A stretch of 17,247 nt of DNA from Solimonas sp040391865 (GCA_040391865.1 JBEBWZ010000071.1:1-17247); one strand, 5' to 3'; numbered from the stretch's first letter, positions 1-7,927 are shown. Program-made: numbers and translations. The notes: generated by a model from the sequence alone, not told the origin.

Positions 1-207
1 GTGCGACCGCAGACGGTCGAGACCACGGCGCTGGGCGCCGCGTTTCTCGCGGGCTTGCAGGCGGGCGTTTACCAGTCGCTGGATGACATCAGTGCGCTGT
101 GGCGTGCCGATGCGCGCTTTGCGCCGCAGATGCCGCGCGAGCGGGCCGAGCGTTTGTATGCGGGCTGGTGCGATGCCGTCGCCCGCGTGGGTTCGGGCGT
201 GGGGTGA
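1..207 (+). CDS. glpK: Glycerol kinase, C-terminal fragment (5' end outside window)
   Basis: This is the last 68 codons of a gene that enters from the left edge and ends at TGA 205-207. The segment ETTALGAAFLAGLQAGVY, followed after about 35 residues by RYAGW-like LYAGWCDAV, matches the C-terminal end of FGGY-family glycerol kinases, where ALGAA helps form the ATP-binding domain. The enzyme phosphorylates glycerol to glycerol 3-phosphate in the cytoplasm. Catalytic and allosteric residues lie outside the window, so only family identity can be supported. The gene converges on the pigment operon with about 53 bases between the two stop codons, and it looks like the cluster's chromosomal flank rather than part of it. 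Confidence 0.85.
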   Translation: MRPQTVETTALGAAFLAGLQAGVYQSLDDISALWRADARFAPQMPRERAERLYAGWCDAVARVGSGVG

Positions 208-260
208 GGCCGGGGGCGTGTGGGCGAGCGAACCGCCGCGGTTGAAGAAGGGCGGCGCGA

Positions 261-1490
261 CTACGCCATGCGCTTGAAAATCAGCGAAGTATTGATGCCG
301 CCGAACGCGAAGTTGTTGTTGACCACGTATTCGGTCTGCAGCTGCCGACCCTGGCCGCCCATCAGGTAATCCAGTTCGCCGCAGCGCGGATCGACGTTGT
401 GCAGGTTGAGCGTCGGCGCGAACCAGTCGCGGTTCATCATCTCGATCAGCCACCAGCTTTCGATCGCGCCGCAGGCGCCGAGCGTATGGCCGAGATGGCC
501 TTTCCACGACGCGGCCGGGATCGCGCGGTCGAAGTAACGTCGCGTCATGTTCGATTCGGCGATATCGCCCTGCTCGGTCGCGGTGCCGTGGCAGGAAACG
601 AAACCGATGGCATCCGGTGACAGGTTGGCGTCCTTGAACGCCAGCGCCATCGCGCCGCTCATGGTTTCCTGATTCGGATGGGTGGCGTGATCGCCGTCGG
701 AATTGCTGCCGTAGCCGATGATCTCGGCGTAGATCGTGGCGCCACGCGCTTTGGCGTGTTCGTACTCCTCGAGGATCAGCGAGGCCGCGCCTTCGCCGAT
801 CACCAGGCCGTCGCGATCGCGGTCGAACGGTGCCGGGGTCGTGGTCGGCGCATCGTTCTTCTGGCTGGTCGCGAACAGCGTGTCGAACACCGACGCCTGT
901 GCCGAGACCAGTTCTTCGGCGCCGCCAGCGATCATCATCGTCTGCAGGCCGTACTTGATCGATTCATAGGCATAGCCGATGCCCTGGCTGCCGGAGGTGC
1001 AGGCGCTGCAGGTCGGAATCACGCGGCCCTTCAAACCGAAGAACAGGCCGATGTTGACCGCGGCGGTGTGACTCATCATCCGCAGATAGGTGGTGGCGTT
1101 GAAGCGACCGAGCTTGCCGGTCATCATCAGTCCGCCGAACTCCATCGTCGCATCGGCGCTGCCGCTGCAGGAGCCGTAGGAGATGCCCATGCTGCCGTTG
1201 CGGATTTCCGGGTCGTCCTTCAAGCCGGCGTTTTCGAGGGCCAGCTCGGAAGCGCGCGTGGCCAGCAGCGAGACGCGACCCATGGTGCGCGTCAGCTTGC
1301 GGGTGTAGTGCGGCGGCGCCTTGAAATCGGTGACCGGCCCGGCCAGCCGCGTGTTGAGATCCTCGAAGCGATCCCATTCCGGCATCACCTGAATGCCGCT
1401 GATGTTGTTGCGCAGGCTGTGCTCGACCGCCGCCCAGTCCGAGCCAATGGCGGAGATACCGCCCATGCCGGTCACGACCACTCGTTTCAT
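261..1490 (-). CDS. apeR: Beta-ketoacyl-ACP synthase (FabF/ApeR-like)
   Basis: A full-length 409-residue ketosynthase of the condensing-enzyme (thiolase) fold. It should catalyse decarboxylative Claisen condensation of malonyl-ACP with an acyl or aryl starter. The catalytic triad is visible: Cys164 in CSACTSGSQG, His301 in HGTAT and His335 in KGHLGHTLGACG. The glycine-rich NNNFAFGGIN tail motif is at 391-400. ATG at 1490 follows the ketoreductase stop by 16 bases and gives the normal N-terminus MKRVVVTGMG. It is the last gene of the minus-strand operon and follows the ketoreductase, the same KR-KS (ApeQ-ApeR) order as in described APE clusters. In those systems the main elongating pair is ApeO/ApeC, so this enzyme may act in an early condensation or a side role; that is inference. 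Its stop (TAG) faces the glycerol kinase stop. Confidence 0.9.
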   Translation of the reverse strand: MKRVVVTGMGGISAIGSDWAAVEHSLRNNISGIQVMPEWDRFEDLNTRLAGPVTDFKAPPHYTRKLTRTMGRVSLLATRASELALENAGLKDDPEIRNGSMGISYGSCSGSADATMEFGGLMMTGKLGRFNATTYLRMMSHTAAVNIGLFFGLKGRVIPTCSACTSGSQGIGYAYESIKYGLQTMMIAGGAEELVSAQASVFDTLFATSQKNDAPTTTPAPFDRDRDGLVIGEGAASLILEEYEHAKARGATIYAEIIGYGSNSDGDHATHPNQETMSGAMALAFKDANLSPDAIGFVSCHGTATEQGDIAESNMTRRYFDRAIPAASWKGHLGHTLGACGAIESWWLIEMMNRDWFAPTLNLHNVDPRCGELDYLMGGQGRQLQTEYVVNNNFAFGGINTSLIFKRMA

Positions 1491-1506
1491 TGCTTGCGCC
1501 CCGCCC

Positions 1507-2232
1507 TCAGAACATGCCGCCGTTCACCGATATGGTCTGCCGCGTTATGTAGGCGGCGGCGTCCGACATCAGGAACACCACCAGCGCCGCGACTTCCCCG
1601 GGTTCCCCAACCCGCCCCGCCGGTACCAGTTTCAAGGCTTCTTCGACCGGTACTTCGTCGATCATGTCGGTCCGGATCAAACCCGGCGCGACGCAATTGA
1701 CGGTGATTTTGCGACTGGCCAGTTCCACCGCCAGTGCCTTGCTGGCGCCGATGATACCTGCCTTCGCCGCCGAGTAATTGACCTGGCCGCGGTTGCCCAT
1801 CAGCCCCGAGACCGAGGCCAGGGTCACGATCCGCCCCGGCTTGCGGGTGCGGATCATCGGCATGACCAAAGGCTGCACCACGTTGAAGAAACCATCGAGA
1901 TTGGTGCGCAGCACCTGATCCCAATCCTCGCCGGACAGGGCTGGAAACGCGCCGTCGCGGGCGATGCCGGCATTGCAGACCACACCGTAATAGACGCCGT
2001 GCTGCTCGATGTCGGCCAACAGGGCGGCCTGCACCTGCTCGCGCGCGGCGACGTCGAAACACAGCACCCGCGACTGGCGCCCGGCAGCGGCCACCGCCGC
2101 TTGGGTTTCTGCCACGGCCGCGGCATCGCGGCGGCAATGCAGCACCAGATCGTAGCCGGCCTCGGCGAGCGCAATGGCAATGGCCTTGCCGATGCCGCGG
2201 TTGCTGCCGGTGACCAGAACCCAGCGATTCAT
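1507..2232 (-). CDS. apeQ: 3-oxoacyl-ACP reductase (FabG/ApeQ-like ketoreductase)
   Basis: A 241-residue short-chain dehydrogenase that reduces the beta-keto group on the ACP-bound polyene with NADPH. The Rossmann motif TGSNRGIG is at residues 8-15 and NAG at 87-89. The catalytic residues are Asn111, Ser140, Tyr153 and Lys157 (YSAAK). Length and motifs are those of FabG. The C-terminus ITRQTISVNGGMF is also typical of the family. The ATG at 2232 overlaps the stop of the upstream ApeP-type dehydratase gene in an ATGA, so translation of the two is probably coupled. Reduction followed by dehydration, with no enoyl reductase visible in the window, is what yields conjugated double bonds. Confidence 0.93.
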   Translation of the reverse strand: MNRWVLVTGSNRGIGKAIAIALAEAGYDLVLHCRRDAAAVAETQAAVAAAGRQSRVLCFDVAAREQVQAALLADIEQHGVYYGVVCNAGIARDGAFPALSGEDWDQVLRTNLDGFFNVVQPLVMPMIRTRKPGRIVTLASVSGLMGNRGQVNYSAAKAGIIGASKALAVELASRKITVNCVAPGLIRTDMIDEVPVEEALKLVPAGRVGEPGEVAALVVFLMSDAAAYITRQTISVNGGMF

Positions 2233-2702
2233 GCCGTCTCTCCCATGAGGGTTTGCAGATAGGCGTCGACGTCGTCGGGCTGGAACGCCTTGATATCGGC
2301 CCGTGCCCAGACCTGTTCGCCGTCGCCCAGAGTGCAGGCGAACACGCCGACGCCATCGCCGTCGCGCACCAGCAGCGTCGCTTCGACGATCAATCGTGTG
2401 CCGATGGCGAAATGCGCGCGGCTGCAGTCGTAACGGCGCGTGCCCAGCAGCAGGCCGATGCAGACCGGCAGACCCGCCTGCAGACGCTGGATGCCGGCCC
2501 AGACGCCGACGCTCTGCGCCATGTACTCAACCCCGACCCAGCCCGGCACACCCTGCTCCGCGGCGACCAGAAACGGCGAATCGGCGCGGATCGTCAGCGC
2601 GCAGCGCACCTGCTCGTGATCGTGCGCGAGCACCTCGTCGAGCAGGACCATGCTCGGTCCATGCGGCAGCGTGTTGGCGGGCGTGTACAGGGGACGGCTC
2701 AC
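2229..2702 (-). CDS. apeP: ApeP-type 3-hydroxyacyl-ACP dehydratase (hot-dog fold, COG4706-like)
   Basis: A 157-residue hot-dog protein. LPHGPSMVLLDEVL begins near residue 12, followed by PGWVGVEYMAQSVGVWAG and the conserved GLLLGTRRYDC and IKAFQPDD segments of the ApeP/COG4706 family. His14 and Glu59 are the likely active-site polar residues, by position. In studied APE systems ApeP pairs with ApeI as a dehydratase heterodimer that removes water from the beta-hydroxy intermediate; the partner here would be the hot-dog gene at 7562-7921. The open frame runs far upstream, but the family N-terminus and a GTGA overlap with the lipoprotein gene stop fix the start at GTG 2702. The 3' end overlaps the ketoreductase start by four bases. 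Confidence 0.85.
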   Translation of the reverse strand: MSRPLYTPANTLPHGPSMVLLDEVLAHDHEQVRCALTIRADSPFLVAAEQGVPGWVGVEYMAQSVGVWAGIQRLQAGLPVCIGLLLGTRRYDCSRAHFAIGTRLIVEATLLVRDGDGVGVFACTLGDGEQVWARADIKAFQPDDVDAYLQTLMGETA

Positions 2703-3301
2703 GGCGGACTGATCTCGCGGGTGGTGATATCCAGGGAATAGGCTTCGCGCAGGTTGACCAGCCACAGGCGCCCGGGCTCGCCCTGATGCACTTCGCTTTC
2801 CAGTGTCTGCTGCCGCAGCAGCCGCCGCAGGCCGGGGCGCGGCTCGACGATCTGCCAGTCGCTGTCGGCGGTTGCTGCCTGCAAGGCCGCGAGCGGCCAT
2901 AGCGCGAGCTGGATATCGGCCAGGATGCGCTGCGGCTGGATCCGCTCGGGGGCAAAGCTCGAACGTTCGGCGCGCAGTTCGCTGCCGTCGTAACTGAGCG
3001 TGAATACCCGCTGTCCCATCGCGGTCAGGCCCAGCACCGTGATCTGCTGCGGCGTGATCGTAACCATGCACAACAGGCTGGCATCCTGAGCGCCGTGCGC
3101 GGCATGCAGCAGCTGTTCGAATTGCGCACTGCGGCCGAAGCTGGCCGGTGCCAGCATCGGGAACGCGGCTGGGCTGCTGTCGGGGCGCAGCACCGTGGTC
3201 TTGCCGCAGCCGCCAAGGGCGACGGCCAGCAGCAGGCACAGACCCAGCTGGCGCCAGCGTCGGGGTGCGGCTTGCAACAGGGTCTGGGTGGCGATGGACA
3301 T
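2699..3301 (-). CDS. apeN: DUF3261-type outer-membrane lipoprotein (ApeN-like)
   Basis: A 200-residue predicted lipoprotein. After a positively charged N-terminus (PRRWRQ) comes a hydrophobic segment at about 19-30 and a lipobox LGGC with Cys32 as the lipidation site. The rest is a soluble domain with no catalytic motif I can name. Identification as DUF3261/ApeN rests on position (after the MMPL exporter and before ApeP), size, lipobox and the general sequence pattern. Gly33-Lys34 after the cysteine has no Asp at +2, so outer-membrane sorting is expected. ATG at 3301 is the only plausible start, since an in-frame stop lies just upstream (3314-3316). About 50 bases separate it from the exporter gene, the largest gap within this block. 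It probably helps deliver or seat the pigment lipid at the outer membrane. Confidence 0.75.
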   Translation of the reverse strand: MSIATQTLLQAAPRRWRQLGLCLLLAVALGGCGKTTVLRPDSSPAAFPMLAPASFGRSAQFEQLLHAAHGAQDASLLCMVTITPQQITVLGLTAMGQRVFTLSYDGSELRAERSSFAPERIQPQRILADIQLALWPLAALQAATADSDWQIVEPRPGLRRLLRQQTLESEVHQGEPGRLWLVNLREAYSLDITTREISPP

Positions 3302-3351
3302 GACGAGTGAACGTCAGCCGCGACGCCGTGGGCGCGCGGCCGACCGTGATC

Positions 3352-5715
3352 TCAGGATTTTCCGACCGCGATTTTGGCAGATGCGCTTGCGGTCGGCGCG
3401 CTGGACAGCACCGCCAGCAGCCAGGTGTAGCCCACGCCGAGCAGCACCGCGAGTCCCAGGCTGCGGATGAACGGCGTCTGCGAGGCCGCGAGCAGGCCAA
3501 ACGACAGCAGCGTGATCACGCCGGCCAGCGTGATCGCCAGCAAGGTCGTCGGGCGCGACTCCTTGCCCTCGCTGAGGAACACCGTGTAATCGACCCCCAG
3601 ACCCAGTACCAGCAGCAGCGCCAGCATCGTGAACAGCGTCGCCGGCACCCCGAACAAACCCAGCGTCGCCAGCGTCAGCAGACCGCCGCCCACGGGAGCG
3701 ATCAGATGCCGCAGGCCATGACGCGGGCCGTAACGCAGCATCAGCATGATCGCGATCGCCACCAGCGCACAGGCGAAAGCGATCGCCGCGATCGAGCGGT
3801 AATGCTTCAGCGCCGCCGAAATGTCGGCGACGCGATCGACCAGTTGCACGCCGGGCAGTTCGTCGGCCAGCGCCCGCAACGCGGCCACATCGCGTACGCC
3901 GCTAAGCGTGACCACGCTGCCGGCGCCGTCGCCAACCTCGCCCAGCCACAGCTCGCGCCAGGTGCTGGCGGCGTTGCTGGCCAGCCAGGCGTCCAGGGTC
4001 AGCGGTGTCGTGCGTGCGGTTTCGAACACCGCGCGATCACGGGCGGCAACGGTGTCATCAAAACCGAGTTCGGCCAGCAGCGCCGGCAACGCGCCATCGG
4101 CGGCATAGACCTGTGCCGCCAGCAGCGCCGCGTTGTCGGTCTGACGTTGCTGCGACGGGATCTGCCGCGACAGCGCGCCGTAGGCGCTGAGCGTCTGCTG
4201 CGCAATGGCAGCATCGAGTCGTGCGCGCAAGGCTTCCTCGCGCTGCAGCACCTGTTCGGCATCGCTGCCCTGCACCAGGAAGAAGCGGGTATCGATGCCG
4301 CCACCGAGGCGTTCGCGCACCTGCTGCTCTTCCTGCAGCAGCGGCGCCGGCGATGACTGCAGGCTGCGCACGTCGTCGACGAAGCCGAGGCGCGACAGGC
4401 CGAAGATCGCCAGCGCGGCGAGTGCCAGCAGGCCCAGTTGCCAGCCGCGGCCCTGCGGTGCCGACAGGCGCGTCACGGTGCGCATCGCGCGCGCGATCGG
4501 CGGCGGCGCGGCGCGACCTTTTCCGGCCAGCAGCGGGTATGCCAGCAGCACGCACAGGCAGGCGCTGAAGATGCCGGCGATGCAGAACACCGCCATCTGC
4601 CGCAGCCCGGGAAACGGCGGCACGAAGAACGCGAAGTAGCCGAGCGATGCGGTCAGCATGCCGACGATCACTGCCGGCCCGACGTGATGCACGGCCTGCA
4701 TGCCGGTCCAGTTCGGCGGATCGCGGAACTGGTCGGTGAAGAAATGGATCGAGTAGTCGACCGCGACGCCGATCAGGCTGGAGCCGAACACCAGCGCCAT
4801 CATGTGCACTTCGCCAAAGATCGTTTGGGTCACGGTGATCGACGCAAGACTGCTGACGCCGAGCGCCACCAGCGTCAACAGCAGCGGCCGCAGGCTGCGG
4901 AACGACAGCAGGAACGCGAGGATCACACCGAGCAGCGACAGCGAACCGAAGATGGAAATCTCACGCTCGCCGCGGTCGCTGTTGGCGGCCGCGTGGCGCA
5001 GGATGCCGGAGCTGAGGATCGTGGCCTGTGGCGCGACGGCCTGCGCGGCAGCGGTGGCGCGCGTGATCGCGTCCAGCGCCGGCTGCTGCGCACTGAGCAT
5101 GAACGGACTGTCGCGCAGCGTCGCGATCACCAGCACGTCGACGCGGTGGTCGTGATCGATTACCAGCAGCCGTTCGCGCAGTTCGATGTGGCCCTGGTTG
5201 GCCAGCATCTGGCTGAGGAAATTGCCGTAGAAATTGAACGGATCTTCGGCAAACGGCCGTGCTCGTGCCAGCCCCGACGGCGTGTACAGATCGCGCAACG
5301 CCAGTTCCCGCAGGGTCTGCCGATCACCGTCGGCCAGCAGCGCGCGATCACGGTCGGACAGCAGCAGGGTGCGGCGCTCACCATAGCCTTCGTCGAGCTG
5401 CGCGAGGTCGCGGCTGATCTCGAACTGCACCTCGGTGAAGCGATCTTCCTCGCGCAACTGCTGTGCAAAGGCACTGCCGGCGGCCCGCGCGGTGGTGAAA
5501 TCCGCGGCGCCGATCAGGAACAGATTGCGCTTGCCGGTGGCGGCACCGAAACGGTCCAGCGCCTGGCGCACGGCGGCATCGGGCGCCGTCTGCGGCAGCA
5601 TGCCGGTGATGTCGGTTTCCAGCCGCAACTCCGGCAGCGTCTTGAACCCGAACCACAGGGACAAGGCCAGCACCAGCACCAGCCACAGCCCGAAGCGGGC
5701 TTTCGCCGAGATCAC
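3352..5715 (-). CDS. apeM: MMPL/RND-family exporter (ApeM-like)
   Basis: A 787-residue integral inner-membrane transporter with the two-fold repeat of the RND superfamily. There is one N-terminal membrane helix (about 8-24), a periplasmic domain to about residue 250, a bundle of helices (about 254-400), a second periplasmic domain, and a final bundle (about 640-770). Each bundle has the MMPL proton-relay signature GxxxDY, at 316-321 (GVAVDY) and 705-710 (GLGVDY). COG4258-type MMPL exporters of this kind occur in xanthomonadin and APE clusters. It probably extracts the polyene lipid from the inner membrane for the LolA-like carrier. The start is GTG 5715, overlapping the LolA-like gene's stop in a GTGA. 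Confidence 0.92.
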   Translation of the reverse strand: MISAKARFGLWLVLVLALSLWFGFKTLPELRLETDITGMLPQTAPDAAVRQALDRFGAATGKRNLFLIGAADFTTARAAGSAFAQQLREEDRFTEVQFEISRDLAQLDEGYGERRTLLLSDRDRALLADGDRQTLRELALRDLYTPSGLARARPFAEDPFNFYGNFLSQMLANQGHIELRERLLVIDHDHRVDVLVIATLRDSPFMLSAQQPALDAITRATAAAQAVAPQATILSSGILRHAAANSDRGEREISIFGSLSLLGVILAFLLSFRSLRPLLLTLVALGVSSLASITVTQTIFGEVHMMALVFGSSLIGVAVDYSIHFFTDQFRDPPNWTGMQAVHHVGPAVIVGMLTASLGYFAFFVPPFPGLRQMAVFCIAGIFSACLCVLLAYPLLAGKGRAAPPPIARAMRTVTRLSAPQGRGWQLGLLALAALAIFGLSRLGFVDDVRSLQSSPAPLLQEEQQVRERLGGGIDTRFFLVQGSDAEQVLQREEALRARLDAAIAQQTLSAYGALSRQIPSQQRQTDNAALLAAQVYAADGALPALLAELGFDDTVAARDRAVFETARTTPLTLDAWLASNAASTWRELWLGEVGDGAGSVVTLSGVRDVAALRALADELPGVQLVDRVADISAALKHYRSIAAIAFACALVAIAIMLMLRYGPRHGLRHLIAPVGGGLLTLATLGLFGVPATLFTMLALLLVLGLGVDYTVFLSEGKESRPTTLLAITLAGVITLLSFGLLAASQTPFIRSLGLAVLLGVGYTWLLAVLSSAPTASASAKIAVGKS

Positions 5716-6383
5716 GGCTGGAAGGCTTGCAGATCGTCAGCCGTCGGCGGCTGCGCCGAGACCTGCACCTGCTGCAGCTCGATCCCGGTGAGATCGCCAC
5801 CGTCTTCGCGCAGCCACACGCGCTGCACCTGACGCGCACCCTGCACTTCGATCTCGCGCAGATTGCCGGCGTTCTGCAGCGGCTTCAGCCCCAGCACCCA
5901 GCCGTTGGCCTGGGCGCCCTGGGCGCCGCCATGCAGCGAAAACAGGCGTTCGAGCTGCGGCAGATCGAGCGAGAACACCGCGAAGAAAATCTGGCCGATC
6001 TGACGCACGGCGGGTTGCTGCTCGGCACTGAGACGCTGGCGCTGGCCGTTCTGCTGCTGGATCAGCGCATCGCCGGTGATCACCAGTTCCGAGGCGAACG
6101 GTTTTTCGGTACGCCAGACCACGCCGTGGTCGCGCACGAACAGAAAGCTGCCTTCCGACAGCAGTGGCCGCGGCAGCTCACGCAGGTGCTTGGTCTGGAC
6201 ATAGCGACCGCGCAGGGTCTGCGCCGCTTTCAGTTCCGCGGTCAGCGGTCCCAGCGCCTGCAGCAGATCGTTGGCATTGGCCGGCTGTGCGAACAGATCG
6301 CTGGATGCGGTGCCCGATGCGGCACTGGCGTGTGCGGTCAGGAGCAGCAGCAGCGCGGCGGCGAGCAGATGTCGGCCGCTCAT
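5712..6383 (-). CDS. apeL: LolA-like periplasmic lipid/lipoprotein carrier (ApeL-like)
   Basis: A 223-residue secreted protein. A signal peptide of about 21 residues has a leucine-rich core and an AxA-type cleavage site at ASA|AS. The mature part has the LolA features of an early LRGRYVQTKHLREL strand, then SEGSFLFVRDHGVVWRTEKPF, and later a hydrophobic IFFAVFSLDL segment. LolA-like proteins form an open beta-barrel that shields an acyl chain in the periplasm. It lies between the thioesterase and the MMPL exporter, overlapping the first by ATGA and the second by GTGA. This suggests it is a cluster-dedicated carrier for the aryl polyene lipid rather than the housekeeping LolA, which usually lies elsewhere. 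Confidence 0.87.
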   Translation of the reverse strand: MSGRHLLAAALLLLLTAHASAASGTASSDLFAQPANANDLLQALGPLTAELKAAQTLRGRYVQTKHLRELPRPLLSEGSFLFVRDHGVVWRTEKPFASELVITGDALIQQQNGQRQRLSAEQQPAVRQIGQIFFAVFSLDLPQLERLFSLHGGAQGAQANGWVLGLKPLQNAGNLREIEVQGARQVQRVWLREDGGDLTGIELQQVQVSAQPPTADDLQAFQP

Positions 6384-6793
6384 TTCAGCCCCAGTTTGCG
6401 CGCCAGGATTTCCGGCGACGCGAGCTGCATTTCAAAATCCGGCAGGGTCACCGCCACCTGCACGGTATGGCCCTTGGCGGCGCGTTCGCCGCTGGCGGCA
6501 TCCCGGATCAGATAGCCGATCTTCATCCGATGCTCCCATTCCTCGAGCGTTGCCCTGACCAGGATGCGTTGATCGAAGCGCAGTGCCTGCACGTAGCGCA
6601 GGTGCATGTCGATCACCGGCCAGGCGTAACCGGACTCGAACATGCGGCTGTAGCCGTAGTCGAAGGAATCCAGCAGCTCGCAGCGCGCCAGCTCGAAGTA
6701 CTTGGCGTAATGGCCGTGCCAGACGATGCCGGCCGGATCGACATCGTGAAACGGAATCCTGATCTCGACTTCGGCGCTGCGCAGTGGGTTCAA
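6380..6793 (-). CDS. apeK: 4HBT-like acyl-ACP/acyl-CoA thioesterase (ApeK-like)
   Basis: A 137-residue hot-dog thioesterase. FHDVDPAGIVWHGHYAKYFE carries the 4-hydroxybenzoyl-CoA thioesterase signature, with Asp19 in the position of the catalytic aspartate. LDSFDYGYSRMFESGYAWP and the later RFDQRILVRATLEEW follow the YbgC/4HBT pattern. It probably releases or edits acyl intermediates from the carrier proteins. The frame is open to a GTG at 6835, but the extra residues are not family-like. TTG at 6793 forms a TTGA overlap with the glycosyltransferase stop and places the hot-dog strand correctly, so I chose it. The 3' end overlaps the LolA-like start by four bases. Confidence 0.85.
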   Translation of the reverse strand: MNPLRSAEVEIRIPFHDVDPAGIVWHGHYAKYFELARCELLDSFDYGYSRMFESGYAWPVIDMHLRYVQALRFDQRILVRATLEEWEHRMKIGYLIRDAASGERAAKGHTVQVAVTLPDFEMQLASPEILARKLGLK

Positions 6794-7554
6794 GGGCGAA
6801 ACTCCGGCAGCGGACGGAACGACAGGCGCCGCCACAGCAACCGCGGCAGACGCAGCAGCATGCCGCCAAACAGGCGCGCATGCATGCGCGAGATCCGCAG
6901 GTTGTCGCGCAGCACATCGAAGTGCGACACGCCGTCGGCGGGATAGGTGACGCGCGTCGGCAGGCTCAGCACGTCGGTGCCCTGCCAGAACAGGCGCACC
7001 ATGATCTCGGTATCGAAATCCATGCGACGGCCGACGGTCTCGGTATTCCAGATCTGCAGCGCCGGTGCCAGCGGATAGACGCGGAAGCCGAGCATCGAAT
7101 CGCGGATGCGGAACGACAGGGTATTGATCCAGACCCAGACATGGGTGACGTAGCGACCGTACAGCCGCGACTTCGGCACGCTGTCGTCGTACTGCGGAAT
7201 GCCGGTGACCAGCGCGTCCGGATGGGCACTGGCCAGCGCCAGCAAGCGCGGCACATCGTCGGCGTTGTGCTGACCGTCGGCGTCGAACTGCACGCCGTGG
7301 CTGTACCCGGCAGCCAGCGCTGCGGCAAAGCCGGTCATCACCGCGGTGCCCTTGCCCTGGTTCGGGCTCAGGGTCAGCAGGGTGACCCAGTCCGCTTCCT
7401 GCTGCGCCAGTTGCTGCAGCACGGCGGCGCAGGACGCGCGGCTGCCGTCGTCGACCAGATAGCAGGGCAGCCGGTAGCGGCGCAGCCCCGCGAGCGTGCC
7501 GGCAATCGCATGCTCGTGGTCGTAGACCGGAATCACCAGGCAGGGTTTGAACAT
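6790..7554 (-). CDS. Family 2 glycosyltransferase (ApeJ glycosyltransferase part)
   Basis: A 254-residue GT-A fold enzyme. The N-terminal strand VIPVYDH is followed by VDDGS at 34-38, NQGKGT at 65-70 and the metal-binding DADGQ at 91-95. This is the polyprenyl-phosphate-sugar-synthase-like branch of GT2. No membrane helices are evident, so it is probably cytoplasmic or peripheral. Described APE clusters carry a glycosyltransferase joined to an LPLAT-type acyltransferase (ApeJ). Here the reading frame ends after the glycosyltransferase, and an LpxL-like acyltransferase is a separate gene at 14208-15101. It probably transfers a sugar in the final assembly of the lipid-anchored pigment; donor and acceptor are not readable. 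ATG 7554 lies 7 bases after the ApeI-type stop. Confidence 0.85.
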   Translation of the reverse strand: MFKPCLVIPVYDHEHAIAGTLAGLRRYRLPCYLVDDGSRASCAAVLQQLAQQEADWVTLLTLSPNQGKGTAVMTGFAAALAAGYSHGVQFDADGQHNADDVPRLLALASAHPDALVTGIPQYDDSVPKSRLYGRYVTHVWVWINTLSFRIRDSMLGFRVYPLAPALQIWNTETVGRRMDFDTEIMVRLFWQGTDVLSLPTRVTYPADGVSHFDVLRDNLRISRMHARLFGGMLLRLPRLLWRRLSFRPLPEFRP

Positions 7555-7561
7555 GCGCGTC

Positions 7562-7921
7562 TCAGACGGCGTACAGCAGCCGGCCGGATGAACAGGGACG
7601 TGCCTCGACGCGATAGCTGAACGCCACTTCCTGCGGACCCAGTCGCTCCAGGCGCAAGGTGGTGGTGTGGCCCGGTTGCAGCGGGTGCTGATACTTGAGC
7701 TGGTTCAGGCGCCGGAACGGCACGTCGATGCCGAACTCGCGTGCGGCAAAATGCAGGGCCCAGCCGAGCTGCACCACGCCGGGCAGCATCGGGTGGCCGG
7801 GAAAGTGATCGGGGAAATACGGCAGATCGGGTGACAGCAGCAGGTCGAGTTCGACGCTGGTGCCGTCGGCGCCCTGCGGCGCGCGCCGGACCGCCAGCGG
7901 CTGCGGCTCAATCAATGTCAC
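7562..7921 (-). CDS. apeI: ApeI-type hot-dog dehydratase subunit
   Basis: A 119-residue single hot-dog domain. DLPYFPDHFPGHPMLPGVVQLGW matches the FabZ/ApeI active-site region, written here in part as HFPGHPMLPGVVQ, with His39 as the catalytic histidine. FabZ has a Glu 14 residues after this His; here that residue is Gly53. The gene may therefore need the ApeP-type partner to complete the site, as known APE dehydratases are ApeI/ApeP heterodimers. By order (before glycosyltransferase, thioesterase, LolA-like) it is the syntenic ApeI. The start is GTG 7921. An ATG at 7928 overlaps the ACP stop but is out of frame and stops after six codons. Confidence 0.8.
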   Translation of the reverse strand: MTLIEPQPLAVRRAPQGADGTSVELDLLLSPDLPYFPDHFPGHPMLPGVVQLGWALHFAAREFGIDVPFRRLNQLKYQHPLQPGHTTTLRLERLGPQEVAFSYRVEARPCSSGRLLYAV

Positions 7922-7927
7922 GACCCA

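Noticed and set aside
231..243. Small hairpin AACCG-CCG-CGGTT between the convergent glycerol kinase and ketosynthase genes, as a terminator
   Set aside because: The stem is only five base pairs and no T-run follows on either strand. The intergenic 208-260 shows nothing stronger.
678..1700. Plus-strand open frame opposite the ApeR-type ketosynthase
   Set aside because: Its composition is that of a shadow frame, and the minus strand encodes a complete ketosynthase with its catalytic triad.
2703..3500. N-terminal extension of the ApeP-type gene through the lipoprotein gene
   Set aside because: The frame is open but has no family similarity and overlaps the whole lipoprotein gene. GTG 2702 gives the proper hot-dog N-terminus.
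4438..5832. Long open frame on the plus strand opposite the MMPL exporter (464 codons)
   Set aside because: It is antisense to a gene with clear domains. Its translation is a low-complexity Arg/Gln/His/Ala mixture, as expected from a GC-rich shadow frame.
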